The notes: generated by a model not told the origin, from the sequence alone. Shown: positions 35,879 to 44,732, counted from the stretch's first letter. The stretch: DNA of 64,000 bases from JAYYZW01 sp965217605 (GCA_965217605.1 CBDCJB010000011.1:37040-101039), one strand, 5' to 3'. Translations and numbers: made by a program.

Positions 35879-37243
35879 ATGTTTCAAAACCTAACCGATC
35901 GACTCAGCCAGGTCGTCAAAAACCTGAGCGGCCGGGCACGTCTGACCGAAGACAATATCGATGAAACCCTGCGCGAGGTGCGACGGGCTTTGTTGGAAGC
36001 GGACGTGGGTCTCGATGTCGTCAGGGATTTCGTCACCGCGGTGCGCGAGCGCGCGATCGGCCAGGAGGTCATCGGCACGTTGACGCCCGGACAGGCGTTG
36101 ATCCGTGTCGTGCGGGATGAACTGACGACGTTGATGGGCGCCGAGAACGCGGGTCTCGACCTCGCCGCCCAACCGCCGGTGGTCGTCTTGATGGCGGGTT
36201 TACAGGGGTCGGGTAAAACGACCACGGCGGCGAAGCTCGCGCGGCGGCTGATGGAACACGAGAACAAACAGGTCGGTCTGGTGAGCTGCGACGTTCACCG
36301 GCCCGCCGCGATCGAACAGTTGGCAGTATTAGCGGGAGAGATCGGCGCCAATAGTTATCCCAGTGATCCGAACGATAAACCGGAACACATCGCGCTCGCG
36401 GCGGTCGATGCCGCGCGCAAAGCCTTCGACCACGTGCTCATCGTCGATACCGCCGGGCGTCTCGCCATCGATGAGGAAATGATGGACGAGATCAAGCGCA
36501 TCCACGGTGCGGTGCAGCCGCACGAGACGCTCTTCGTCGTCGACAGCATGATGGGTCAGGACGCCGTCGCAACCGCGCGCGCCTTCGACGACGCCTTGCC
36601 CTTATCCGGTGTCGTTTTGACCAAGGCTGACGGTGACGCCCGGGGCGGGGCCGCGTTATCCGTACGTCAAGTGACCGGCAAGCCGATCAAATACCTCGGC
36701 ACCGGGGAGAAGAGCGGCGCACTCGAACCGTTTCACCCCGACCGGATCGCATCGCGTATTCTCGGCATGGGCGACGTGCTGTCCCTGATCGAGGAAGTCG
36801 AGCAGAAAGTCGACCAGGACAAGGCGATCAAAGTCGCCGAAAAAATCAAAAAGGGTAAGGGGTTCGACCTGCAGGATTTCCGCGACCAACTCGACCAGAT
36901 GTCCAATTTGGGCGGCATGTCAGCCATGCTCGGCAAGCTGCCCGGTATGACCGATCTACCGGACAAAGTGCGCGACCAAGTCAGTGATCGGGAATTCGTA
37001 AAGCTGGCGGCGATCATCGACTCCATGACCCCGCACGAGCGCCAGTTTCCGGCCGTTATCAAGGCGTCGCGCAAACGGCGTATCGCCGGCGGCTCGGGCA
37101 CGCAGGTTCAGGACGTCAATAAGCTGCTAAAGCAGTTTGCGCAGATCCAGAAGATGATGAAGAAGATGTCCAAGAAAGGCGGAATGAAGAAACTCATGCG
37201 CGCCATGCAAGGCCAGATGCCACCTGGATTCCCACTGCAATGA
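35879..37243 (+). CDS. ffh: Signal recognition particle protein Ffh
   Basis: The 454-residue product has an N-terminal helical bundle ('MFQNLTDRLSQVVKNLSG') and the NG GTPase domain ('VLMAGLQGSGKTTTAAKLARR', 'DVHRPAAIEQL', 'IVDTAGRLAIDEEMM', 'LTKADGDARGGAALSV'). A methionine-rich M domain ('MSNLGGMSAMLGKLPGM', 'MMKKMSKKGGMKKLMRAM') ends it. Ffh with 4.5S RNA targets membrane proteins to the translocon. ATG 35879 starts the canonical N-terminus; the frame extends a few codons upstream into a REP half-site. Confidence 0.97.
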   Translation: MFQNLTDRLSQVVKNLSGRARLTEDNIDETLREVRRALLEADVGLDVVRDFVTAVRERAIGQEVIGTLTPGQALIRVVRDELTTLMGAENAGLDLAAQPPVVVLMAGLQGSGKTTTAAKLARRLMEHENKQVGLVSCDVHRPAAIEQLAVLAGEIGANSYPSDPNDKPEHIALAAVDAARKAFDHVLIVDTAGRLAIDEEMMDEIKRIHGAVQPHETLFVVDSMMGQDAVATARAFDDALPLSGVVLTKADGDARGGAALSVRQVTGKPIKYLGTGEKSGALEPFHPDRIASRILGMGDVLSLIEEVEQKVDQDKAIKVAEKIKKGKGFDLQDFRDQLDQMSNLGGMSAMLGKLPGMTDLPDKVRDQVSDREFVKLAAIIDSMTPHERQFPAVIKASRKRRIAGGSGTQVQDVNKLLKQFAQIQKMMKKMSKKGGMKKLMRAMQGQMPPGFPLQ

Positions 37244-37274
37244 CAGGTATGCACTTTTCGGGAACGGCCGCATT

Positions 37275-39599
37275 GTGAATCGCAAAGACGACAATCTCAA
37301 AGCCCGCGCGCTCGAATATCACACCGTACCGCGTCCAGGCAAGATTGAAATTGCGCCGATCAAGCCGCTCGCGAATCAGAACGATCTCGCGCTCGCCTAT
37401 TCGCCCGGCGTCGCGGCTCCGTGTGAAGACATCGCCGCCGATCCCGCCACGGCATCGCTGTATACCGCGCGTGGCAATCTCGTCGCCGTGATTACAAATG
37501 GCACGGCGGTTCTAGGGCTCGGCAATATCGGGCCGTTAGCGTCCAAGCCGGTTATGGAAGGCAAAGCGGTTCTATTCAAGAAATTCGCCGGTATCGACGT
37601 CTTCGACATCGAGATCGACGAGACCGATCCCGACAAGCTCGTGGATATTATCGCGAGCTTGGAGCCGACCTTCGGCGGCATCAATCTCGAAGATATAAAG
37701 GCGCCGGAATGTTTCTTCGTCGAGCAGAAACTCAAGGATCGCGTGCGCATTCCGGTGTTCCACGACGACCAGCACGGGACGGCTATCATCGCGGCGGCCG
37801 CGATCATCAATGGACTCTCGCTCGTCAATAAAAAGATTGAGGACGTCAAACTCGTTGCCTCCGGAGCAGGCGCGGCTTCGATCGCCTGTCTGCGCTTATT
37901 GGATTCGCTCGGGATGGCGCGCGACAACATTCTCGTCGTCGATCGCACGGGCGTGATTCACACGGGGCGCAAAGGGAAGCTGGACGAGCACAAGGCGTTC
38001 TTCGCGCGTAACACCGAACACCGCACCCTGACCGATGCCATTGCCGGCACGGATATCTTTCTGGGCCTGTCCGGTCCGGGCGTGCTGAGCGGTGAGATGG
38101 TCGCGACCATGGCGGAACAGCCGATCATTCTCGCGCTTGCCAATCCCACGCCCGAGATCCTGCCCGAGGAGGCGCGCGCCGCACGGGCCGATGCGATCAT
38201 TGCAACCGGCCGCTCGGATTACCCGAATCAGGTCAACAATGTCCTGTGTTTCCCGTATCTGTTTCGCGGCGCACTGGACGTCGGCGCGACCACCATCACA
38301 GAGGAGATGAAACTCGCGTGCGTGCGGGCCCTGGCCAAGCTGACCCACCAGGAAGCGTCCGACGTGGTGCTGGCCGCCTACGGTAGTGACGCGCTCAGAT
38401 TCGGTCCGGAGTACCTCATACCCAAACCGTTCGATCCGCGGTTGATATCGGAGCTTGCGCCGGCCGTTGCCGAAGCGGCGATGGCGAGCGGCGTCGCCAC
38501 GCGTCCGATCGAGGATCTGGACGAATACCGCGCCGAGCTGTCGAAGTTCGTGTTTCAATCCGTCCTCCTGATGCGTCCGCTCTATGAGCAGGCAAAACAA
38601 GATCTCAAGCGACTCGTGTACGCCGACGGCGAGGCTCCGACCGTCTTGCGCGCCGTACAAACAGTCATCGACGACGGCCTCGCGCGTCCGATTCTGGTCG
38701 GGCGCCCCAGCGTGATCGACAAACGCATAGGCGATCTGGGTTTACGCATGCAAAGCGGCGAAGATTTCGAGGTTGTCAATCCCGAAAGCGATCCGCGTTA
38801 CCGCGAGTACGCACAGACTTACCATGACGTCATGAAGCGCAGAGGGGTCTCGCTTCAGGACGCGCGGGACGTCATGCGCGCCAACACGACGGTCATCGCC
38901 GGTTTGCTCGTGCGCAAGGGAGCCGCGGATGCGATGTTGTGTGGACTCGTGGGTGAATACCACGATCACCTCGTGCACGTACGCGAGTTGCTGGGCGCTC
39001 GCGACGATGTGCACGATATGGCGGCGCTGAACGTGCTGGTGTTACGCAAAGGCACGTATTTCATATGTGATGCCTACGTGCACGCCGAACCGTCCGCCGC
39101 TCAGATCGCGAGCATGACGGCGCTCGCCTCGGAACAGGTCAGACGCTTCGGCCTTGTACCGAAGGCCGCGCTACTGTCACATTCGAATTTCGGTACGCTC
39201 GATACGGCGACTTCGATAACGATGCGCGAAGCGCTCGCCTTGATCCGGCGGCATGCGCCGGAACTCGAGGTCGACGGCGAGATGCAAGCCGATGCGGCCC
39301 TGATTCCGAAAATTCGCGACGCCGCGCTGACCGACTCGACGTTGGACGGCCAGGCGAATCTTTTGGTTATGCCGAGCATGGATGCGGCGAATATCGCGCT
39401 CAATCTGCTGACGGTGCTGGGCGAAGGCGTTGCGGTCGGGCCGATCCTGCTTGGCTGCCGGTATCCCGTACATATTCTCACGCCGTCCGCGACGGTGCGG
39501 CGGGTATTGAACATGAGTGCGCTGGCGGTCGTCGATGCCCAGATCCCGAGCGAAAATCGAAGGCCCGAAAATTTGTCGCTGCGCCTCAATCAGCGCTGA
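37275..39599 (+). CDS. maeB: NADP-dependent malic enzyme with phosphotransacetylase-like domain
   Basis: The 774-residue protein starts at GTG 37275. It combines a malic enzyme half ('ALAYSPGVAAPCEDIA', catalytic region 'AVLFKKFAGIDVFDIEI', 'VFHDDQHGTAIIAAAA', cofactor loop 'VASGAGAASIACL') with a C-terminal phosphate-acetyltransferase-like half from about residue 430 ('LVGRPSVIDKRIGDLGL', 'LVMPSMDAANIALNLLTVLG'). This is MaeB: it converts malate to pyruvate with CO2 and NADPH, and the PTA-like part is regulatory. It follows ffh by 31 bases on the same strand and converges with the secreted-protein remnant. Confidence 0.96.
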   Translation: MNRKDDNLKARALEYHTVPRPGKIEIAPIKPLANQNDLALAYSPGVAAPCEDIAADPATASLYTARGNLVAVITNGTAVLGLGNIGPLASKPVMEGKAVLFKKFAGIDVFDIEIDETDPDKLVDIIASLEPTFGGINLEDIKAPECFFVEQKLKDRVRIPVFHDDQHGTAIIAAAAIINGLSLVNKKIEDVKLVASGAGAASIACLRLLDSLGMARDNILVVDRTGVIHTGRKGKLDEHKAFFARNTEHRTLTDAIAGTDIFLGLSGPGVLSGEMVATMAEQPIILALANPTPEILPEEARAARADAIIATGRSDYPNQVNNVLCFPYLFRGALDVGATTITEEMKLACVRALAKLTHQEASDVVLAAYGSDALRFGPEYLIPKPFDPRLISELAPAVAEAAMASGVATRPIEDLDEYRAELSKFVFQSVLLMRPLYEQAKQDLKRLVYADGEAPTVLRAVQTVIDDGLARPILVGRPSVIDKRIGDLGLRMQSGEDFEVVNPESDPRYREYAQTYHDVMKRRGVSLQDARDVMRANTTVIAGLLVRKGAADAMLCGLVGEYHDHLVHVRELLGARDDVHDMAALNVLVLRKGTYFICDAYVHAEPSAAQIASMTALASEQVRRFGLVPKAALLSHSNFGTLDTATSITMREALALIRRHAPELEVDGEMQADAALIPKIRDAALTDSTLDGQANLLVMPSMDAANIALNLLTVLGEGVAVGPILLGCRYPVHILTPSATVRRVLNMSALAVVDAQIPSENRRPENLSLRLNQR

Positions 39600-39826
39600 A
39601 ACGCCGCATGTGACGACGCGTTTTGCCGATCATGCTCCCGCATGAATTGGCCCAAGATCTCATCGACGAATCCATACACGTCATTCAGATCCGACGGATT
39701 GATGACACCGCTACGGCCCGCGGACCACACCTTCTCCGACGTGAAGCTCGCGCCGTCGGGATCCAACGGTAATTTACGCCTCAGTTGCACGGAGACGGCG
39801 TAGAAATAAAACGCGAGCGCATCTTC
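39590..39826 (-). pseudogene. 3' part of a gene interrupted by the IS1-family transposon
   Basis: The frame continues across the insertion: upstream of the element, 42864-42930 reads 'AYGIEVIGKQAALNDKTAGQ' then 'LRIQLNANEDAL'; after the element comes 'AFYFYAVSVQLRRKLPLDPD' to a stop at 39590. The join is exact once the element and one 8-bp duplication are removed. The product is a small unknown protein; nothing identifies its function. It overlaps the maeB 3' end by ten bases. Confidence 0.75.
39819..39826. repeat. 8-bp target duplication, left copy
   Basis: GCATCTTC directly precedes the left terminal repeat of the transposon and is repeated at 42856-42863 right after the other end. Confidence 0.95.
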
Positions 39827-39835
39827 GGTAGTGTC

Positions 39836-40732
39836 TCAGTTTGAAATTTCAGGTTGGCATTTTTTGTAGGGGCCGCGCTTCTTAAGCTTTGGAGCCTGAG
39901 CGTCAATCAAGCCAACGAGCCATTCCATGTCATGCAGTGTCTCAGTGGCACCAGCGGCCATGGCGGGCGTCATGCGAAGCGACTTGTGAATCCTCACGAA
40001 GTTGTAGTGTACGAAGTACAGACTCAACATGTGTAGGTGATTTTCTAGCTTCTTGCTAAAACCATTGGTGAGCCGAGTAAACCGGCGCATGCCCATGCGC
40101 ATCGTCAGGTTATGGCGTTCGACATGGGACGTGCTGACGTGTCCTCGTTCGGGAGATCCTTCAACAACCCTCGTTCTCGTACCCACGCATTCGGCTGGCG
40201 AATATTTACGTTCGTGGCCTTCACGACCGTTCGGAGCGCCGTACAGCTTCACTAACTGAGCAAAGTCCACGTCGCCGCCAAACGCGCCCTCTACTGCCTC
40301 CAGGTACGCTTTGTGCCCGTCCGTGGTGAGTTGTACTCGATTAGCGAGCCGTCTCCGTAAATCGTCCATGAACTCGATAGCCGTGGTGCTTGAACGGTCG
40401 CCTATCTCGTAGGACAAGATCATCTTGCTATCGCTGTCGATGGCGGTCCATGTCCACACATCGCCCGCACCTTCTGGAGCCGCCTTAGCGACTCTAACGT
40501 TCTTATCCTTGGCGTAGCAAAAAGACCAAATCTCGTCGCACTGGACGCGCTTTGCGGACACGTTGCGCACGGCTTCATTATGATACGCGGCGCAAGCCCT
40601 ACCAGATTCAACCATCAACTTTGTCACAGTGTTGATCGAAACGTTCACTGTCCTACTGATTGATCGCATGGACATGCCTTCAACCAGCATGGAGAGAATT
40701 TGGATACGTTTAGCAAGAGGCAATTTGTTCAT
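39836..40732 (-). CDS. IS1-family transposase
   Basis: The 298-residue protein begins with a helix-turn-helix ('RIQILSMLVEGMSMRSISRT'). The catalytic core has first Asp in 'VQCDEIWSFCYAKDKNV', second Asp in 'LTTDGHKAYLEAVEGAFGG' and Glu in 'VERHNLTMRMGMRRFTRLT', then 'FVHYNFVRIHKSLRMTP'. This long single-frame type is classed with IS1 although it is larger than InsAB of E. coli and needs no frameshift. The 8-bp target duplication agrees with IS1 family behaviour. Confidence 0.88.
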   Translation of the reverse strand: MNKLPLAKRIQILSMLVEGMSMRSISRTVNVSINTVTKLMVESGRACAAYHNEAVRNVSAKRVQCDEIWSFCYAKDKNVRVAKAAPEGAGDVWTWTAIDSDSKMILSYEIGDRSSTTAIEFMDDLRRRLANRVQLTTDGHKAYLEAVEGAFGGDVDFAQLVKLYGAPNGREGHERKYSPAECVGTRTRVVEGSPERGHVSTSHVERHNLTMRMGMRRFTRLTNGFSKKLENHLHMLSLYFVHYNFVRIHKSLRMTPAMAAGATETLHDMEWLVGLIDAQAPKLKKRGPYKKCQPEISN

Positions 40733-40777
40733 GCCTCTAGTATATGAACTTTTATACTTAGCGTCAAGCTCTTATGT

Positions 40778-41851
40778 TCATTTAACTACGTACAGGCCGG
40801 ACCTGAGGTACGGCCCGTAAATGTCCCGGATATCGCTAACGCTGGTGTTTAGAAGCCTCTCCAAACTCGCCACGTCGTATTGAAGATCGTCTGAGTGTAG
40901 CCGGATAAGACGCGGGAATATCTTTGGGTGCTCGGGGGGGGGATCCGTGTCCTGCGGCTCCCTCGTCCGCCAACCAAGTGCGGATAGTTTCTTCCAAAGG
41001 TATTCACTTTGGTGGCGCGTCAGAATATCAAGTACCCCCGCCCGGTAGAGCAAGAAAGCCATTGATACTTTCCAGTAAGCTTTCTGACGAGCGAGCCATT
41101 CGAGTGTTACGCGTTGTCCAAGAGCCGCCCTGCGAAATTTCCGTTCCGGCACAAGAAGCTCACCGGCAAAGGCGTTCGCCTCGTCCTCAATCGTGTCGGT
41201 GGGAACCGTATGCATGACGATGTGACCCAATTCGTGAGCCAATGAGAACCGCATTCTATCTGGCGGTGAATTACGGTTGAGAAAAATGCAGGGCGGAAGA
41301 TCACGAACGCTCATTGTGGCGCCATCTACGCCGCTCTCAAGATCGCACCAAACCACCAAAATTCCAGCGCACTCGCAATGCTCAGTGAGATTCTGGATAG
41401 GACCATCAGGGATGGACCATGCACGCCTAATTGTCTCAGCAATCTCCTGCGGCCCGCCGCCTTCATCGACATCAATGTGAGGTAGTGGAAGCTCTGGATG
41501 AATATCAGCAGCCCTCAGAAATATTCGTAGATGCATGAGGCGGATGTTTAGCTCTGCATGTATCTGCTTTAGCACACGCGCGCTGACCTTTTTTTTCTTG
41601 CGGTTAAATGGATGCACGCTCAACGGAAGGCCCGCCAGCCCGTCATCTTGATAGAAAAAGCCCACCGGGAACTGTAAGGCGGCAGCGATGCATTCAGCGT
41701 TATCGGGAGATGGGCCTCCAGGGACAAGGCCATTCTCAATTCGTGAATAGTGGCCCTGGTTCAGCCCCGCCTTTAGAGCTACGTCAGTTTGGCTTACCCT
41801 CCGAAACTGCCTTGCAAGGCATAGCAGGGCCGGATTGAACTCGCCAGCCAT
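40778..41851 (-). CDS. XRE regulator fused to ImmA/IrrE-type metallopeptidase
   Basis: The 357-residue protein has an N-terminal XRE-type helix-turn-helix (about 10-65, 'RVSQTDVALKAGLNQGHYSRI'). An M78 (ImmA/IrrE) peptidase domain carries the zinc motif HELGH at 206-210 in 'MRFSLAHELGHIVMH' and a downstream 'EDEANAFAGELLVP' that supplies the third ligand. Such proteins cleave or sense partner repressors and often act as regulators or antitoxin-like partners in mobile elements. Its ATG lies two bases after the stop of the upstream unknown gene, so the two are coupled. It is a passenger of the transposon. Confidence 0.88.
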   Translation of the reverse strand: MAGEFNPALLCLARQFRRVSQTDVALKAGLNQGHYSRIENGLVPGGPSPDNAECIAAALQFPVGFFYQDDGLAGLPLSVHPFNRKKKKVSARVLKQIHAELNIRLMHLRIFLRAADIHPELPLPHIDVDEGGGPQEIAETIRRAWSIPDGPIQNLTEHCECAGILVVWCDLESGVDGATMSVRDLPPCIFLNRNSPPDRMRFSLAHELGHIVMHTVPTDTIEDEANAFAGELLVPERKFRRAALGQRVTLEWLARQKAYWKVSMAFLLYRAGVLDILTRHQSEYLWKKLSALGWRTREPQDTDPPPEHPKIFPRLIRLHSDDLQYDVASLERLLNTSVSDIRDIYGPYLRSGLYVVK

Positions 41852-41853
41852 AG

Positions 41854-42456
41854 TTATTTACGTTCATCCTCGTCCAGCTTGTTATCGTCCCTCTTTACTG
41901 GGCGCAACACGTGATCTGAGGCAGGAGTTGGCTTTGGCAAAACCGGAAACTGCTCGGCAGCCGCATCGCCTGAATGAAGCTCGAAACTCCAAAGAACCTT
42001 GCGACCGTCACGCGCGACCACGCCGATCCAATCAAGATTCCTTTCCAGCCTGTCGAAGACGTGAGCGACCTCGACTCGGTGGCTCCCCTCAAACCCGAAT
42101 AAGTCTTTGTCGTGTCTATGGAACAAAAGTGCCGAGAAGGTGGGGTAATTGGACGAAATTAATTGCAGGCTGGCCCTCTTGAAGCGCAGTACAACAATGT
42201 CGTCAAAATGAAAGGAAAACGTGTCGTTAACCGGAATGATCCTCGCTCCGGGAACGTCAGTGAGAGCGTCGACCGCGTTTTGGACCGAGTGTTCCCAAAC
42301 CAGTGCGCGGCTTGTGGACTTCCGCCGATACCATGCCCGGTTTGGATATTCGCTCTTGACCGTGGCCCAAGCGTCCTCCACCGCTCTGCGGCAGAGAGTG
42401 TCGCGACTATGCTTGGTAAGGACTTTGCGCACAACGTCTTCGTCAGGAACCGCCAT
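41854..42456 (-). CDS. Unknown transposon passenger protein, partner of the ImmA/IrrE gene
   Basis: The 200-residue protein has no motif I recognise. The N-terminal half is helical and basic ('VVRKVLTKHSRDTLCRRAVE', 'YPNRAWYRRKSTSRALVWEH'). The middle looks beta-rich ('FSFHFDDIVVLRFKRASLQL', 'RNLDWIGVVARDGRKVLWSF'), and the C-terminal 35 residues are charged and probably disordered. There is no signal peptide or membrane segment. The two-base gap to the XRE-ImmA gene is the kind of coupling seen in toxin-antitoxin and regulator-effector pairs, so an effector role is a reasonable but untested inference. I chose ATG 42456; the frame reaches 42477. Confidence 0.6.
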   Translation of the reverse strand: MAVPDEDVVRKVLTKHSRDTLCRRAVEDAWATVKSEYPNRAWYRRKSTSRALVWEHSVQNAVDALTDVPGARIIPVNDTFSFHFDDIVVLRFKRASLQLISSNYPTFSALLFHRHDKDLFGFEGSHRVEVAHVFDRLERNLDWIGVVARDGRKVLWSFELHSGDAAAEQFPVLPKPTPASDHVLRPVKRDDNKLDEDERK

Positions 42457-42536
42457 ACTCAAAACACCTTCGGCCAAAGTGGGTGTTCAGAATGCCACGT
42501 AGATTTCCGGAATACAAGACCTAAATATGCGCGATA

Positions 42537-42779
42537 TTATGCTTTCGTGCGGCTCCACCTTTGTTTTGCGGCTTTCTTGGCGATCTCTTTGCGCCGCTCC
42601 CCACTTAGCTTTTTAGCCCGAGCCGCGCCGCCCTTCCGGCCTAGCGCCTGGGCGGCCTTGTCCTTGCCGTCCCCCAATTCGATCTCGTCATCGATTTCGC
42701 CAGTCGCAATCTGAGCTATCTTTACAGCATTGCCGATGACATCAGCCGGGCGCTTTTCTCCTCTCGGTCCCTTCGGCAT
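42537..42779 (-). CDS. Small basic KGG-motif protein
   Basis: The 80-residue protein starts 'MPKGPRGEKRPADVIGNAVK', has a short acidic middle, and ends with 'AALGRKGGAARAKKL'-type sequence (here 'AQALGRKGGAARAKKLSGER') and a helical 'KEIAKKAAKQRW'. Proteins with this ending are widespread in alpha- and gammaproteobacteria and sometimes labelled RNA-binding; function is not established. It is first of the passenger genes, about 80 bases before the unknown protein. Confidence 0.65.
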   Translation of the reverse strand: MPKGPRGEKRPADVIGNAVKIAQIATGEIDDEIELGDGKDKAAQALGRKGGAARAKKLSGERRKEIAKKAAKQRWSRTKA

Positions 42780-42863
42780 GGTGCAACCCTCCTATGCTTA
42801 GCGGTTAGCATACAGGAATCTAGAGGGAGGCGGGATTTCAAACTGAGACACTACCGCATCTTC

Positions 42864-43177
42864 ATTCGCATTGAGTTGAATGCGTAATTGTCCGGCGGTT
42901 TTGTCGTTCAACGCGGCCTGCTTGCCGATTACCTCGATTCCATACGCTGTTCCGTTTGCTTGCGCAATCGTTGGGCGTTCAAACCAAAGCGCTCGAATTT
43001 CCCGCTAACGCCTTTAATCTCGACGTGCAAGCGGTCCATACCGCGCAATACGTTTCCGGTGAATTCGGAGCCGTGCGCCGTGCACGCCATCGCGAGCAGA
43101 AGTGCAGTTACGATCCGCTTCCAGATCGACAACCGTGTCTGAACGAATGCAAGCTTGACCACGGCGGTGTCCCTCAT
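42864..43177 (-). pseudogene. 5' part of the interrupted secreted-protein gene, also frameshifted
   Basis: The ATG at 43177 overlaps the dsbB stop (ATGA). The product opens with an N-terminal stretch and a signal-type core ('KRIVTALLLAMACTAHGSEF'), then 'NVLRGMDRLHVEIKGVSGKF' and 'RLRKQTEQRMESR' before a TAA at 42929. The real continuation ('AYGIEVIGKQAALNDKTAGQ') is in another frame, so about one base was gained or lost near 42935-42945. The transposon then splits the gene at 42855. The gene is therefore disrupted twice. Its intact form would be a small exported protein coupled to DsbB; function unknown. Confidence 0.7.
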
Positions 43178-43701
43178 GTCCCGGGTGAAAAACTGGAATC
43201 GCGCATGCGCAGCAACATGAACGCGATATAAGCCACGAAGATCAGAGAAAAGCAAACCAGCGACCACTCGGCGATCGAGAAGCCGAGGAAGGTCCAGTCA
43301 ACCACCGCACATTCACCGGTGCCGCGCAACATGAGTTCGACGGCGTCCACTAAGGGATACATTTCGAGCATGAAATCGAGACCGGGCCCACATTCGGGTA
43401 CGCGTTCGGGCGGCAGGTGCTGCAACCACACCTGACGGGCGGCGATCGCCGCCCCGAGTAACGCGCCGCCGGCGGTCATCGCACCGTACACGTACACGCC
43501 GCGCCGGAGCGGACCGTGTATCGCTCCAATCAGCGTAATGACGGTGATGGCGATGTAGCACAGGCGTTGAAAGATGCACAGCGGACAGGGCTCGAGGCCC
43601 TCGGCGAACTGCAGGTAATAGCCGTAAGCAAGCAACGCGCCGCAAACGGCGGTTGTGAATATGAATAAGTGGCGCGGGGATGTAAGCATCGTGATCCGCA
43701 T
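43174..43701 (-). CDS. dsbB: Disulfide bond formation protein DsbB
   Basis: The 175-residue inner membrane protein has four helices, the quinone-linked redox pair Cys39/Cys42 in 'LEPCPLCIFQR', and the periplasmic cysteines in 'VPECGPGLDFM' and 'GTGECA'. DsbB reoxidises DsbA and passes electrons to ubiquinone. The upstream neighbour is the YheT-like gene; its own stop overlaps the start of the disrupted secreted-protein gene. Confidence 0.95.
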   Translation of the reverse strand: MRITMLTSPRHLFIFTTAVCGALLAYGYYLQFAEGLEPCPLCIFQRLCYIAITVITLIGAIHGPLRRGVYVYGAMTAGGALLGAAIAARQVWLQHLPPERVPECGPGLDFMLEMYPLVDAVELMLRGTGECAVVDWTFLGFSIAEWSLVCFSLIFVAYIAFMLLRMRDSSFSPGT

Positions 43702-43730
43702 TATCTATCCGATCCGGGATCAATAGCCCG

Positions 43731-44732
43731 TCAAGTGAACGTATTCAGATGAGCAACGATGCGATGCTCCAGCCAATAGGTGTACCGCCCCGGCAGCCAG
43801 CCCGAGACGAAGCCGACGTGACCACCGCCGTTGCACAATTCGACGCTCACTTTGGCGCCGAGTTCCTGCGCGGTCGGGATCGCGGACGCGGGCACAAAGG
43901 GGTCGTTCTTGGCATGGAGGATCAAGGTCGGCACGTCGATGCGACCGAGATATTGGCGGCTGCTGCTCGAAGCATAATAATCGTGCACGTCCTTGAAACC
44001 GTGCAACGGTGCGGTTACGGCATCGTCATACGACCAAAACGTTTTGAGGCCGTTGAAATCCTCGAGTTCGAAAGGCGCCGGCCTGGCGCGAAACTTCGCC
44101 TGGAATTTACGTTTCATGCTACGCACCAATATCCATTGATAAAGGCGCGAGAATCCCTGGTCCAGGCGCGTAGCGCAAGCGCCCAAATCAAACGGAACGG
44201 ACACCGCGACCGCGGTGGTCAAACGTGCCTGCGCCCCGAGTTCACCCAACCATTTGAGCAGTACGTTGCCGCCGAGCGAGTAACCGACCGCGGCGAACGG
44301 GGGCTGCCCCGAGCGTTGCTCGATTAGCGCGGCGATATACGCCGCATCGGCGGTATCGCCCGAGTGATAATTGCGGTCGAGTCGATTGGGTACGCCGCTG
44401 CAGCCGCGGAAATTGATCACTACGGCACGGTAGCCGGCGCGTTCCAGCGCGGCCAGCAATCCGCGCGCATAGGCGGATTCATACGAGCCTTCCAAGCCAT
44501 GCAGAATCAACACTGTCGCGCCGCCGTTTTTGCGGGTCCAATCGAGGTCGATGAAATCGCCGTCCGGCAGCTCGATCCGCTCGCGATCGAGATCCACCGC
44601 CGGTACCCGGCGGCACGCGCTCGCCCAGATCGTCGGTAAATGCGGCCCAGGCAACCACGGTGTCGGTTTGAAATTTGCGTCCGCGACGACGCCGTGAACG
44701 GCGGCGCCGTTGAGCGGCCGGTCAAGAGGCAA
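43731..44732 (-). CDS. YheT-family alpha/beta hydrolase
   Basis: The 333-residue product has the YheT pattern: 'WLPGPHLPTIWA' near the start, oxyanion region 'LILHGLEGSYESAYARGL', 'NFRGCSGVPN', nucleophile elbow 'AVGYSLGGNVLLKWLGE' (Ser), the acid in 'HAKNDPFVP' and His in 'NGGGHVGFV'. These enzymes are related to lipid esterases; the natural substrate is unknown. It overlaps the ygfZ 3' end by 11 bases. Confidence 0.88.
   Translation of the reverse strand: MPLDRPLNGAAVHGVVADANFKPTPWLPGPHLPTIWASACRRVPAVDLDRERIELPDGDFIDLDWTRKNGGATVLILHGLEGSYESAYARGLLAALERAGYRAVVINFRGCSGVPNRLDRNYHSGDTADAAYIAALIEQRSGQPPFAAVGYSLGGNVLLKWLGELGAQARLTTAVAVSVPFDLGACATRLDQGFSRLYQWILVRSMKRKFQAKFRARPAPFELEDFNGLKTFWSYDDAVTAPLHGFKDVHDYYASSSSRQYLGRIDVPTLILHAKNDPFVPASAIPTAQELGAKVSVELCNGGGHVGFVSGWLPGRYTYWLEHRIVAHLNTFT

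Larger units (their letters stand above)
39827..42855 (-). mobile_element. IS1-family transposon with three passenger genes
   Basis: The element is 3,029 bp with perfect 21-bp terminal inverted repeats beginning GGTAGTGTCTCAGTTTGAA (39827-39847 and, inverted, 42835-42855). It is flanked by the 8-bp duplication GCATCTTC. It carries one IS1-type transposase gene, whose stop codon lies inside the left terminal repeat, and three more genes on the same strand: small KGG-type protein, unknown 200-residue protein, XRE-ImmA/IrrE. Plain IS1-family elements hold only transposase in 0.7-1.2 kb, so this is a cargo-bearing form. All four genes are intact, suggesting a recent insertion. Confidence 0.93.

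Noticed and set aside
42163..42714. 183-codon plus-strand frame inside the transposon
   Set aside because: It lies opposite two passenger genes that are in operon order with good coupling, and its translation is low-complexity without motifs.
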